64,000 nt of DNA, taken from Okapia johnstoni. Taxonomy: Eukaryota; Chordata; Mammalia; Artiodactyla; Giraffidae. The stretch is from assembly GCA_024291935.2 (NCBI GenBank), contig CM044306.1:23519501-23583500 (forward strand), in the 5' to 3' direction. The position numbers and the translations under genes were made by a program. The notes beneath the pieces are model-generated. The model was not told the origin of the DNA and ran no database searches. It saw only the letters and a list, made by a program, of their open reading frames with translations. Of the stretch, positions 1 to 10,479 are shown piece by piece. How positions within the stretch are numbered: position 1 is the first letter of the stretch; each line of letters begins with the position of its first letter.

Positions 1-225
1 TAAAAACCAGGAAAAAAGAAGAAAAGTTTGCTAAAATGTTTCTCTAAGTTCATATTAATATAATTTTTAAGATGTCTTTCAAATCTTTAAGTAATAAATA
101 ATTCTGGTTCTATATAAATTATTCCAGAGCCTAGAATAACAAACTTCTCATATCATTTGGTATAACCTAGCATAACCACAGTTCTAAAAGAGCTCAAAAA
201 GGAATCAGTTTAAAGTTAATACAGA

Positions 226-508
226 GGAAAGGGTGGGATGAAGCGATAGTTATGGAGTTTGAGATTGACATGTACACACTGCTATGTTTAAAATGGTTAG
301 CCAGTAGGGACCTACTGTGTAGCTCAGGGAACTCTGCTTGGTATTATGAAATGATCTAGATGGGAAGAGAATTTGAAGGGGAATGGATGCATGTGCATAT
401 GTGACTGAGTCATTTTGCTGTGCACCTGAAACCAACACAGCTAGTTTCATGTATATTATACTCCAATATAAAAGTAAAAGTTTAAAAAATTTTTAAATTA
501 AAATTTAA
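226..508 (+). mobile_element. L1 3'UTR fragment (artiodactyl L1)
   Basis: Matches the artiodactyl L1 3'UTR: the GATTGACATGTACACACTGC region, the CTACTGTGTAGC..CAGGGAACTCTGC stretch, and the final CTCCAATATAAAA before an AT-rich tail. Flanks AAAGTTAATACAGA (212-225) and AAAGTTAATATAGA (509-522) form a near-perfect target-site duplication, so this is a very short 5'-truncated insertion. Confidence 0.8.
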
Positions 509-658
509 AAAGTTAATATAGATACAAAAAATCCTAAATAAAACACCAGTAGATCACACCTAACAGTATATTAAAAGAATAATACAGTTTATCTTGGTAA
601 CATAAAGATGTTTCAATATTATTGACATATTACACACTAACACATCTCTTATAAGTAG

Positions 659-862
659 TGTTAGTTGCTCAGTAATGTCTAACTCTTTGCAGTCTCATGT
701 ACTATAACTGACCAGGCTCGTCTCTGCATGAAACTCTCCAGGCAAGAATACTGGAGTGTGTAGCCATTGTCTTCTCCAGGGGATGTTCCTGACCCAGGGA
801 TCGAACCTGGATCTCTAAAATTGCAGGCAAATTTTTTACCATCTGAGCCACCAGGGAAGCCC
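659..862 (-). mobile_element. Bov-tA SINE
   Basis: On the minus strand the element starts GGGCTTCCCTGGTGGCTCAG (tRNA-derived head with A-box-like sequence) and runs through GGTTCGATCCCTGGGTC (B-box-like) into the Bov-A body derived from the BovB 3' end. Full length and moderately diverged. Confidence 0.9.
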
Positions 863-963
863 ATTTATATAATAGGTTAAAACAGAAGTTTATACAAACC
901 TTTTGGCAAATGACAAAACTTTCTCTGATGATATTTACTACCTGTTTGTGGCAAAACTATATT

Positions 964-1189
964 GTGTGTGTGTGTGTTAGTTGCCCAGTTGTGTCCAACT
1001 CTTTGTGACCCCATGGACTGTAGCCCGCCAGGCTCCTCTGTCCATTGGATTCTCCAGGCAAGAATACTGGAATGGGTTGCCATGCCCTCCTCCAGGGGAT
1101 CTTCCCAACCTAGGGATCAAACCCAAATCTCATTATGTCTCCTGCATTGGCAGGTAGGTTCTTTACCACTAGAGCCACCTGGGAAGCCC
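964..1189 (-). mobile_element. Bov-tA SINE with TG-rich end
   Basis: Minus-strand copy of head plus Bov-A body. The 3' end, read on the plus strand, is a short TG dinucleotide run at about 964-979. Its insertion point abuts old L1 sequence. Confidence 0.9.
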
Positions 1190-1272
1190 AGTATACAACA
1201 CAGTGATTTACAACTTCTGTACACTTAAAAAATGATCACCACAATAAGTCCAGTTATCATCTGTCACCAACC
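1190..1272 (-). mobile_element. Old L1 3'UTR fragment, left part
   Basis: Reads as the antisense of an L1 3'UTR (AAAAAATGATCACCACAATAAG region). It continues after 2204, so this L1 was split by the younger L1 at 1285-2192. Confidence 0.7.
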
Positions 1273-1284
1273 AAAGACATTACA

Positions 1285-2192
1285 CATGAAAAGATGCTCA
1301 ACATCATTCATTATCAGAGAAATGCAAATCAAAACCACAATGAGGTACCATTTCATGCCTGTCAGAATGGCTGCTATCCAAAAGACTACAAGCAATAAAT
1401 GCTGGAGAGGGTGTGGAGAAAAGGGAACCCTCTTACACGGTTGGTGGGAATGCAAACTAGTACAGCCACTATGGAGAACAGTGTGGAGATTCCTTAAAAA
1501 ACTGGAAATAGAAATGCCATATAACACAGCAATCCCACTGCTGGGCATACACACCGAGGAAACCAGAATTGAAAGAGACACGTGTACCCCAATGTTCATT
1601 GCAGCACTCTTTATAATAGCCAGGACATGGAAGCAGCCTAGATGCCCATCAGCAGACGAATGGATAAGGAAGCTGTGGCACATATACACAATGGAATATT
1701 ACTCAGTCATTAAAAAGAATACATTCGAATCAGTTCTAATGAGGTGGATGAAACTGGAGCCTATTACACAGAGTGAAGTAAGCCAGAAAGAAAAACACCA
1801 ATACAGTATACTAACACATATATGGTATTTAGTTAATTGGTAAAGATAACCCTTTATGTGAGACATCAAAAGAGACACAGATAAATAGAACAGTATTATG
1901 GACTCTACAGGAGAGGGCGAGGGCGGAATGATATGGGAGAATGGCACTGAAGCATGTAAATTATCATATGTGAAACGAATCGCCAGTCCAGGTTCGATGC
2001 ATGATACAGGGCGCTTGGGGCTGGTGCACCGGGATGACGCGGAGGGATGGGATGGGGAGGGAGGTGGGAGGGGGGTTCTGGAAGGGGAACACATGTATAC
2101 CCATGGTGGATTCATGTCAGTGTATGGAAAAACAAATACAATATTGTAAAGTTAAAAAAATAGATAAATAAACTAATTAAAAAAAAACAAAC
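1285..2192 (+). mobile_element. Young bovine L1, 5'-truncated, inserted in an older L1
   Basis: Encodes the C-terminal part of L1 ORF2 (frame from about 1285 to 1843), including the Cys-His knuckle [18 protein letters not shown] (C-x3-C-x7-H-x4-C, all ligands present). The bovine L1 3'UTR follows with a G-rich block at about 2041-2077. Flanks AAAGACATTACA (1273-1284) and AAAGATATTACA (2193-2204) are a 12-bp duplication with one difference. Only the C-terminus remains, so it cannot move itself. Confidence 0.9.
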
Positions 2193-2204
2193 AAAGATAT
2201 TACA

Positions 2205-3220
2205 TAGTAACTGACTATATTCTCCACACTGTACATTTCATATCCATGGCTCATTTATTTTGTAACTAGGAGTTTCTACCTCCTAGTATCCCTCGCTTCT
2301 CTCCTTGCCCTCCCTGCTCTCCACTCTGGCAGCCATCTGTTTGTTCTCCGTAGCTATGACTCTGTTTCTGTCTTGTTATGAACGTTCATTTGTTGGTTTT
2401 TTTTTAGGTTCACATATAAGTGAAATCATACGGTATTTGTCTTTCTCTGTATGATTTATTTTACTTAGCATAATACCCTCAAGGGCATCCTTGTCTTGTT
2501 CCTTACCTTAGAGGAAATGTATCCAGCTTTTCATCATTCAGTATGATGTTAGCTGTAGGCTGTCATATATGGCCTTTCTTATGTTGAGATATATTGCCTT
2601 TATATCCCTTTTGTTGAGAGTTTTTATCATAAATGGATGTTGAATTTTGTCAAAATCTTTTTTCGTAACATATGATGATCATATGATTTTTATTCTTCAA
2701 TTTGTTAATGTGATATATCACATTGATTGATTTGTAGATACTGAATCATCATTGCATCCCTGGGATTAATCCTATTGATCATGGTATATGATCCTTTTAA
2801 TGTATTTATTTGGTTTGTTAATATTTTGTTGAGGGTGTCTGCATTTGTGTTCATCAGTAATATTGACCTGTAATTTTCTTTTTAATTATTTTATCTTTGT
2901 CTAGTTTTGGTATCAGGATGATACTGCCTTCACAGAATGAGTTCTCAGAAGCATTCCTTCCTCAGTAATATTTTTGGAATATTTTGGGAAGGATAGGTGT
3001 TAATGGTTCTCTAAATGTTTGGTAGAATTCACCTATAAAGCCATCTGGTCCTGGAATTCTGTTTCTTGGGAGTTTTTAAAATACTGATTCAATTACTGGT
3101 AATTGGTCTATTCATGTTTTACATTTCTTCCTGATTCAGTCATGGGAGATTGTACATTTCTAGGAATTTGTCCATTTCTTCTAGGTTGTCCATTTTATTG
3201 GCATATAATTATCATAGTAA
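2205..3220 (-). mobile_element. Old L1, internally deleted, right part
   Basis: Continues the antisense 3'UTR from 1190-1272. At about 2488 it jumps to antisense ORF2 reverse-transcriptase sequence (TTGTTAATGTGATATATCAC and following), omitting the region between. This is an internal deletion within the old copy or a recombination of two L1s. The frame is broken throughout. Confidence 0.75.
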
Positions 3221-3293
3221 TTTATAAGAGACACATTTTAAATATGAAGACACAGAGAAAATAATCTTAAAAAATAGTGGAGATATATATATA

Positions 3294-3364
3294 TATGGAT
3301 AACTGATTCACTTTGGTGTACATCTGAAACTAACACATTCTAAATCAACTATATTCCAATAAAG
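3294..3364 (+). mobile_element. L1 3' tail fragment
   Basis: The last part of an L1 3'UTR: ACTGATTCACTTTGGTGTAC through ACTATATTCCAATAAA. It lies next to a short AT dinucleotide run at 3282-3295. Confidence 0.6.
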
Positions 3365-4520
3365 ACACAGGCTGGAAAAAAGAATGGAAATTATACAGTA
3401 TGCTAAGAGTAAGCATAAGGAAGATGGAATGGCTATATTAATGTCAAAGCAGACTTCAGGACATGGAATATTACCAGATATAAAAATGGATATTTCATAA
3501 TGATAAAAGGGCCAAGTCACCAGGAAGACAGAAAAATTATAAATGTATATGCACATAACAGGAGAAGGAAATGGCAACCCACTCCAGTATTCTTGCCTAG
3601 AGAATCACGTGGACAGAGGAGGCTGGTGGGCTGTTGTCCATAGGGTCGCACAGAGTCGGACACTACTGAAGCAACTTAGCAGCAACAGCAGCAGCAGCAC
3701 ATAACAAAACAGCTTCAAAATACTTGGAGCAAATTCCAACAGAACTAAAGCAAGGAGAAAACATATCTACAATCACAGTTGGAAATTCACTACCCTCTTT
3801 AACAAAGTAATAAAACTACGATAAATAATCAGTAAAGAGACAGAGGACCTGAGCAACACTATCAACTTTGATCTAACTGTTGTTCATACAATGCTACATC
3901 TAACAACTGCAGAATATACTTTTTTTAAGTGGATGAAGTGTTCACCAAGATATACATTATTCTAGGCCATAAAATAAGTCTTATAAACACCAAAACTCTA
4001 AAATCTTAGAGTACGTTCTCTAATCAAAAAGAATTAAGTTAGAAATCAATAACAATGAGATATCTAAAAAGCCTCAACAATTTGAAGAAACATAAGTCAA
4101 AGAGGAAATATTCTTCTTTTATAAAACTGAATGATTATAAAATAAAAATATTACAAAAAAAAATTATAAAATCCATCCAAATTTGTAAGATGCCGTTAAA
4201 GCCACAGTTAAGGGAAACATACAGCTTTAAATGTTTATGGTAGAAAAGAAGAAAGGTTTAAAATCAGTGATCTAAGTTTTCATCTTAAGAAAGCAGAAAA
4301 AGAAGAACAAATTAAACTCCAAACAGGAAAAAGAAAATAATAAAAAATAAGAATGGAAGTCAATTAAATAGAAAGCAGAAAAAGCATAGGTTGGTTCTTT
4401 TAAAAGACCAATAAATTTGATAAGTCCCTAAAGATTTTATTAAGATTCATAAAAGGAAAACAGAGAAATACCAATATCAGATTGAGAGGAGAAAAGGAAG
4501 GAAAGGTATTTCTCAGACTT
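3365..4520 (+). mobile_element. Old L1 ORF2 5' region (endonuclease to pre-RT)
   Basis: Plus-strand similarity to the N-terminal ORF2 DNA of ancient mammalian L1, including the stretches for AATGTATATGCAC..TAACA, ACAACTGCAGAATATAC and GAAATCAATAACA. Heavily mutated with no usable frame. A SINE fragment (3561-3696) splits it. Confidence 0.7.
3561..3696 (+). mobile_element. 5'-truncated BovA-type SINE with CAG tail
   Basis: Begins in mid-body at GGAGAAGGAAATGGCAACCC and ends in a GCAGCAGCA run. A perfect 10-bp duplication GCACATAACA brackets it (3551-3560 and 3697-3706), within the old L1. Confidence 0.92.
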
Positions 4521-4924
4521 TAGAAAACAAACACAAACATATTTACCTTTCCCTAATAAAAAAAGGCATTGCTACTCATTGTATTAATAGAAACATTGGA
4601 AAATAAATCAATTGACATAAGGAACACAATTACAATTATTTACAATTCCATCACTCTTTCAGTTTTTATTCTGTGCTAACACAATTTTATTTTCATTTAC
4701 AAAAATGAGATATCAAAAGTTTTGAACTTTTTCCACTAAATACTGGTAATATCACAGATCATATAATGAAGTATTTTGTAACCAATTAAAAATAATATTC
4801 ATGAGAAAATGGAAGGAATTCAAATATTCTCACAGCATATTTTTAACACAATACTGAAGGAAAAGGAGAAGAAGAGGAATGAAGAAAAAAGGAGAGTGGG
4901 AGGGGAGGAGGAAGATTGAAGGAC
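4521..4924. other. Unassigned AT-rich intronic DNA with polypurine tract
   Basis: No gene or clear repeat seen. A purine-only-like tract (GA-rich with isolated T) runs from about 4857 to 4920. Confidence 0.4.
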
Positions 4925-5624
4925 TGACATAACTCAACTTAAAGACTTGCTACTATGATGCAGTAATCAAGATTGAGTAGTATCACTGGAAGAACAGACA
5001 CAGACTAATGGAACAGAACAGAGAACACAGAAATAGACCTATACAAACACAGTCAGTTGATCTTTGAAAAAAGGTGTAAAGCAATTCAACCGAGAGAGGA
5101 TAAGCCTTTTTAACCAATTGTGCTGGGACAACTAAACCATCAAATTAAAAAAAAAAAAAAAAAAAGGCACAGCTCTCACTTTATACAAAAATTAACTCAA
5201 AGTAAATCATAGACTGAAATGTACACAGGAAAAAATGTAAGTGGCCTTGGGTTTGGCAATGGGTTTTTAGTTATAAGACCAAAAGCATGATCCAATGATC
5301 CATGAAAGAAATAATTTAGACTTTATAAAAATGAAAAACTTCTGTTCTACAAAAGATAGTGTTAAGAGAATGAAAAGACAAGCCACAGATTGGTAGAAAA
5401 TCTTTACAAAACACATACCTAATAAAGGACGTGTATTCAAAATAGTTAAAGAACTCTTAAAACTCAATAATAAGAATACAAACAACCCAATTTTAAAATG
5501 GACATAAAATGTGAACAGAGGCCTCACCAAAGAAGATACACAGATAACAAAAAAGCATATCAACATAATCATGTGTCATTAGGGAACTGCAAATTAAAAT
5601 AATTATATATCACTATGTGCCTAT
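4925..5624 (+). mobile_element. Old L1 ORF2 3' half, left part
   Basis: Ancient L1 ORF2 downstream of the RT (AACAGACACAGACTAATGGAAC-like motif, then TTCTACAAAAGATAG and GAACTCTTAAAACTCAATAA). Interrupted by a poly(A) stretch at about 5146-5165. It resumes after 6483 beyond a young L1. Confidence 0.75.
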
Positions 5625-5632
5625 AAGAATGA

Positions 5633-6475
5633 GGTACCATTTCACACCAGTCAGAATGGCTGCTATCCAAAAGACTACAAGCAATAAATGCTGGAGAGGG
5701 TGTGGAGAAAAGGGAACCCTGTTACACTGTTGGTGGGAATGCAAACTAGTACAGCCACTATGGAGAACAATGTGGGGATTCCTCAAAAAACTGGAAATAG
5801 AACTGCCATATGACCCAGCAATCCCACTGCTGGGCATACACACCGAGGAAACCAGAATTGAAAGAGACACGTGTACCCCAATGTTCATTGCAGCACTCTT
5901 TATAATAGCCAGGACATGGAAGCAGCCTAGATGCCCATCAGTAGACGAATGGATAAGGAAGCTGTGGCACATATACACAATGGAATATTACTCAGCCATT
6001 AAAAAGAATACATTCGAATCAGTTCTAATGAGGTGGATGAAACTGGAGCCTATTACACAAAGTGAAGTAAGCCAGAAAGAAAAACACCAATACAGTATAC
6101 TAAGGCATATATATGGAATTTAGTAAATTGGTAAAGATAACCCTGTATGCAAGACAGCAAAAGAGACACAGATGTATAGAACTGTATTTTGGACTCTATA
6201 GGAAAGGGCAAGGGCGGGATGATATGGGAGAATGGCATTGAAGCATGTAAATTATCATATGTGAAACGAGTCACCAGTCCAGGTTCGATGCATGATACAG
6301 GGTGCTTGGGGCTGGTGCACCGGGATGACGCGGAGGGATGGGATGGGGAGGGAGGTGGGAGGGGGGTTCTGGAAGGGGAAAACATGTACACCCATGGTGG
6401 ATTCATGTCAATGTATGGCAAAACCAATGCGATATTGTAAAATAAAAAATAGATAAATAAATAAATTCAAAACAA
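5633..6475 (+). mobile_element. Young bovine L1, 5'-truncated, second copy
   Basis: Very similar to the L1 at 1285-2192. Encodes the ORF2 C-terminus (5617-6123 frame) with the complete knuckle [18 protein letters not shown], then the bovine 3'UTR with the G-rich block at about 6337-6370. The 8-bp duplication AAGAATGA (5625-5632 and 6476-6483) marks insertion into the older L1. Confidence 0.9.
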
Positions 6476-6483
6476 AAGAATGA

Positions 6484-6873
6484 ATAAATTTAAAAAAATG
6501 AACAATACCAATGGCTGACAAGGATGCAGAGCAACCAGAATCTCATTAATTGCTGATGGGAATGCAAAATGGTATAACCACTTTGGAAGATGGCTTGGTT
6601 TCTTACAAAGCTAAACGTAGTCTTACCATAAGATCCAGCAACCATACTCCTAAGTATTCACCCAACTGACTTGAAAACTTAAGTCCACAGAAAAATCTGC
6701 ACATTTAGACTAAAGCAGCTTTATTTTTACTTGCTAAAATTTTGGAAGCAATCAAAATGTCCTTCAGTAGGTGAGTGGATAAATAAATTGTGATATACAC
6801 AAACAGTGGAATACTATTCAGTGCAAACAAGAAATGAACTCTCAAGAAATGAAAAAATATTGGGAACCTTAAA
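6484..6873 (+). mobile_element. Old L1 ORF2 3' half, right part
   Basis: Continues 4925-5624 with the ancient ORF2 C-terminal region (GCTGACAAGGATGCAGAGCA, GGAATACTATTCAGTGCAA). Ends where BovB begins. Confidence 0.75.
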
Positions 6874-8629
6874 TATATTAAAGAAATGGAGTAGCCCTCA
6901 TGGTCAACAAAAGAGTCCAAAATGCAGTACTTGGATGCAATCTCAAAAACGACAGAATGATCTCTGTATGTTTCCAAGGGAAACCATTCAAAATCACAGT
7001 AATCCAAGTCTATGCCCCTGCCAGTAATGCTGAAGAAGCTGAAGTTGAACAGTTCTATGAAGGCCTACAAGACTTTCTAGAACTAACACCCAAAAAAGAT
7101 GTCCTTTTCATTATAGGGGTCTGGAATGCAAAAGTAGGAAGTCAAGAAATACTTGGAGTAACAGGCAAATTTGGCCTTGGAGTACAGAATGAAGTAGGGC
7201 AAAGGCTAACAGAGTTTTTCCAAGAGAACACACTGGTCATAGCAAACACTTTCTTCCAAAAACACAAGAGAAGACTCTACACATGGACATCACCAGATGG
7301 TCAATACCGAAATCAGATTGATTATATTCTTTGCAGCCAAAGCTGGAGAAGCTCTATAAAGTCAGCAAAAACAAGACTAGGAGCTGACTGCGGCTCAGAT
7401 CATGAACTCCTTATTGCCAAATTCAGACTTAAACTGAAGAAAGTAGAGAAAACCACTAGACCATTCAGATATGACCTAAATCAAAGCCCTTACGATTATA
7501 CAGTGGAAGTGAGAAATAGATTCAAGGGATTAGATCTGATAGACAGACTGCCTGGAGAACTATAGATGGAGGTGCGTGACATTGTACAGGAGATAGGGAC
7601 CAAGACAATCCCCATGGAAAAGAAATGCAAAAAGGCAAAATGGTTGTCTGAGGAGGCCTTACAAATAGCTGTGAAAAGAAGAGAAGCGAAAGGCAAAAGA
7701 GAAAAGGAAAGATACACCCATTTGAATGCAGAGTTCCAAAGAATAGCAAGGAGAGATAAGAAAGCTTTCCTCAGTGATCAATGCAAAGAAATAGAGGAAA
7801 ACAATAGAATGGGAAAGACTAGAGATCTCTTCAAGAAAATTAGAGATACCAAGGGAACATTTCATGCAAAGATGGGCACAATAAAGGACAGAAATGGTAT
7901 GGACCTAACAGAAGCAGAAGATATTAAGAAGAGGTGGCAAGAATACACAGAAGAACTGTACAAAAAAAGATCTTCATGACCTAGATAATAACAATGGAAT
8001 GATCACTCACCTAGAGCCAGACATCCTGGAATGTGAAGTCAAGTGGGCCTTAGGAAGCACCACTACAAACAAAGCTAATGGAGGTGATGGAATTCCAGTT
8101 GAGCTATTTCAAATCCTAAAAGATAATGCTGTGAAAGTGCTGCACTCAATATGCCAGCAAATTTGGAAAACTCAGCAGTGGCCATGGGACTAGAAAAGGT
8201 CAGTTTTCATTCCAATCCCAAAGAAGGGCAATGCCAAAGAATGCTCAAACTACTGTACAATTGCACTCATCTCACATGCTAGCAAAGTAACGCTCAAAAT
8301 TTTCCAAGCCAGGTTTCAACGGTACCTGACCCGTGAACTTCCAGATGTTCAAGCTGGATTTAGAAAAGGCAGAGGAACCAGAGATCAAACTGCTAACATC
8401 TGTTGAATCATAGAAAAAGCAAGAGAGTTCCAGAAAAACATCTATTTCTGCTTTATTGACTATGCCAAAGCCTTTGACTGTGTAAATCATCACAAACTGT
8501 GGAGAATTCTGAAAGAGATGGGAATACCAGACCACCTGACCTGCCTCTTGAGAAATCTGTATGCAGGTCAGGAAGCAACAGTTAGAACTGGACATGGAGC
8601 AACAGACTGGTTCCAAATAGGAAAAGGAG
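6874..8629 (+). mobile_element. BovB (RTE) LINE, 5' half: endonuclease and first part of RT
   Basis: Encodes the APE-type endonuclease (frame 6900-7565; QVYAPASNAEE, NQIDYILCS, GSDHELL motifs visible), the linker (7566-7979) and the start of the reverse transcriptase (7999-8193 and beyond, with the FIDYAKAFDCVNHHKLW motif A region near 8450). Stops separate the frames, for example at 7563, 7977, 8191 and 8403. The usual D in IIGDWNAKVG is V here, which would remove a catalytic residue. The copy stops abruptly at 8629, before the YADD box; the 3' half and 3' tail are missing, which is unusual because LINEs normally lose the 5' end. Dead element. Confidence 0.93.
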
Positions 8630-8716
8630 TACTATTCCATTTCTGGGTATTTATCTAAAGAATACAAACACAATAATTCAAAAAGGTATACACACCTCTA
8701 TTTTCATCATAGCATG
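8630..8716 (+). mobile_element. L1 ORF2 fragment, left part
   Basis: CTATTCCATTTCTGGGTATT and the following codons match L1 ORF2 near its C-terminus. The position in ORF2 is upstream of that reached at 6873, so this is a different L1 copy from the one before the BovB. It resumes at about 9076. Confidence 0.65.
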
Positions 8717-8952
8717 TTTTAACAAATTGGACTCCTTCATTTATTCATTTTCTAAGTCATAAAATCACTACACACCAAGGTTTTGCCAAAAACTGACTAT
8801 GCATCTACAAACTCTCAAATACAAGATATAAAAATTTAGTCCATTATTTTTCCCTGTACCTTTGAATGACATCATCATCTACCTAACTGCCCAGGCAAAA
8901 AAATTGAGAATCATTCTAAATTCCTGTTTCTCTTTAACTGGGTCCTGAAAAC
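8717..8952. other. Unassigned intronic DNA
   Basis: About 235 bases between two parts of an L1. No repeat or gene recognised. Confidence 0.4.
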
Positions 8953-9073
8953 CTTGTTGTTTAGTTGCTAAGTCATGTCTGACTCTTTGGCAACCCAATG
9001 GACTGTAGCCTGCTAGGCTGCTCTGTCCATCGGAATTTCCTGGAAAGAGTACTGGAGTGGGTTGCCATTTCCA
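8953..9073 (-). mobile_element. Bov-tA SINE, body only
   Basis: Minus-strand Bov-A body (AGTCATGTCTGACTCTTTGG, TGGACTGTAGCCTGC) lacking the tRNA head: a 5'-truncated copy. Confidence 0.85.
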
Positions 9074-9075
9074 TC

Positions 9076-9176
9076 TCCATTTTCATAGCATTTTTTACAA
9101 TAGTTAAGATATGGAAACAACCCAAGTGCCCATCAATAGATGAATGGATAAAGAAGATGTGAGATACATATATATA

Positions 9177-9210
<34 letters not shown>

Positions 9211-9605
9211 GATGTGTTACCATTCAGCCATAAGAAAATGATGAAATCTTGCCATTTGTGACAACAATGGATGGACCTTGAAAGTATTATGCCAAGTGAA
9301 ACAAGTCACAGGGAGAAAGACAAATATTGTAAAATTTCACTCATATGTGGAATATAAAAAGCAAATAAAATAAATGAACAGAACAGACCAAACAAAAACA
9401 AACATGTGGATACAGTGAACAGAACACTGGTTATCAGAAGGGAGGGGAGGAGGGTGAAATGGGTAAAAAGGTCTCAACTATATGTGACAGAGAGAAATTA
9501 AATTTTTGGTGGTGAGCACACTGCAGTGTATACAGAAGTAGAAACAGAATGTTGTACACATGAAACTTATACAATGTTATAAAACAATGTTGGCTCAATT
9601 TTAAA
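9076..9605 (+). mobile_element. L1 ORF2 C-terminus and 3'UTR, right part
   Basis: AAGATATGGAAACAACCCAA and GATGAATGGATAAAGAAGAT are typical L1 ORF2 end sequence, followed by an L1MA-type 3'UTR with GGAATATAAAAAGCAAATAA and the AAACAATGTTGGCTCAATTT end. A TA/TG microsatellite interrupts it. Confidence 0.8.
9167..9209. repeat. TA/TG microsatellite
   Basis: Alternating TA, TG, TA blocks inside the L1; likely length-polymorphic. Confidence 0.9.
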
Positions 9606-9669
9606 GAATAGTAAGGAGAGCAGTCTAAAATGAATTAGAGTTCAAGACATCAATAAGAGCTCATGTTTA

Positions 9670-9814
9670 GCTCCCTCACCCATCAAGGACCACATGTTCA
9701 TGGGGAATCTGGTGCTAAACCATTGGTAGACGACCTGCTTCTGGGTTGGGGTTTCGTATGTAGCAGAGCAGCTCCCTTGCTGCAAGCTATTGAAAGTCTA
9801 AAGAAGGGTTTGTT
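9670..9814 (+). pseudogene. 28S rRNA 3'-end retropseudogene
   Basis: The sequence matches the last ~145 nt of mammalian 28S rRNA: the conserved stretch around CTAAACCATT..GTAGACGACC, the GTAGCAGAGCAGCTCCC segment, and the final AAGGGTTTGT. CpG sites have decayed and a short deletion removes part of the segment just before the end. It is followed by an A-rich tail (9815-9877) and bracketed by the 10-bp duplication CTCATGTTTA (9660-9669 and 9878-9887). These are the marks of LINE-machinery retroposition of a 5'-truncated rRNA. It is not part of an rDNA unit. Confidence 0.93.
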
Positions 9815-9877
9815 AAAAAAAAAAAAGAAAAGAAAAGAAAACAAAAAAGACAAAACAAATGAAAAAAAAAAAAAAAA
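9815..9877 (+). repeat. A-rich tail of the 28S retrocopy
   Basis: An A tract interrupted by G and C (AAAAG, AAAAC units) follows the 28S 3' end directly and runs up to the second copy of the target-site duplication. Interrupted poly(A) is typical of an aged retroposition tail. Confidence 0.85.
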
Positions 9878-9927
9878 CTCATGTTTAAGTTTGTACAGAA
9901 ACAGATAGTTATGTATAGAAACTGCTA

Positions 9928-10106
9928 GTGTGAAAGCTGCTCAGTTGTGTTCAACTCTTTGCGATCCCATGGACTACACAGTCCATAGAATTCTCCAGGC
10001 CAGAATACTGGAGTGGGTAGCCTTTCCCTTCTCCAGGGAATCTTCCCAACCCAGGTCTCCCACATTGCAGGCAGATTCTTTACCAGCTGAGACACAATAG
10101 AAACCC
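9928..10106 (-). mobile_element. Bov-tA2-type SINE
   Basis: Minus-strand copy with the ACTACACAGTCCATAGAATT variant body and the GTGTGAAAGCTGCTCAG end. The sequences just outside (AGAAACTGCTAG and AGAAATGCTAAT) look like a degraded duplication. Confidence 0.88.
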
Positions 10107-10137
10107 ACAGAAATGCTAATAGATAAACATATATATC

Positions 10138-10325
10138 GTTAGTGGTACAGAACCCGTTTGCCAGTGGGGGTTCCATCCCTGGATTGGGAAAGTCTGTTGG
10201 AGGAGGGCATGGCAACCCACTCAAATATTCTTGCCTAAAGAATCCCATGGACAGAAGAGCCTGGTAGGCTATAGTCCATAGGGTCGCAAAGAATCGGACA
10301 GGACTGAAGAGACTTGGCACAGCAT
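10138..10325 (+). mobile_element. Bov-tA SINE
   Basis: Plus-strand copy starting inside the head (GTGGTACAGAACCCGTTTGC) and ending GACTTGGCACAGCAT. Only about 30 bases separate it from the preceding minus-strand SINE, so the two could form an imperfect inverted repeat. Confidence 0.88.
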
Positions 10326-10479
10326 TCATGTGTATATGTGGGATTATTATGCATACACATACATGTTTGTTTGTCAGTGAGAAGACCTAAAAGAAACAAT
10401 GTCCCAGTGAAAAAGAGCAAATCTACTACCAAGATCATGGTTTCTAAAACCAATCTTCAATAAAAGGAACCAAGGCTTT

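Noticed and set aside
1232..1843. 203-residue plus-strand frame as a host gene
   Set aside because: The first codons are old L1 3'UTR read through into a younger L1; the rest is L1 ORF2 C-terminus.
9928..10325. Long inverted repeat or hairpin RNA gene
   Set aside because: The inverted arrangement is just two Bov-tA SINEs in opposite orientation.
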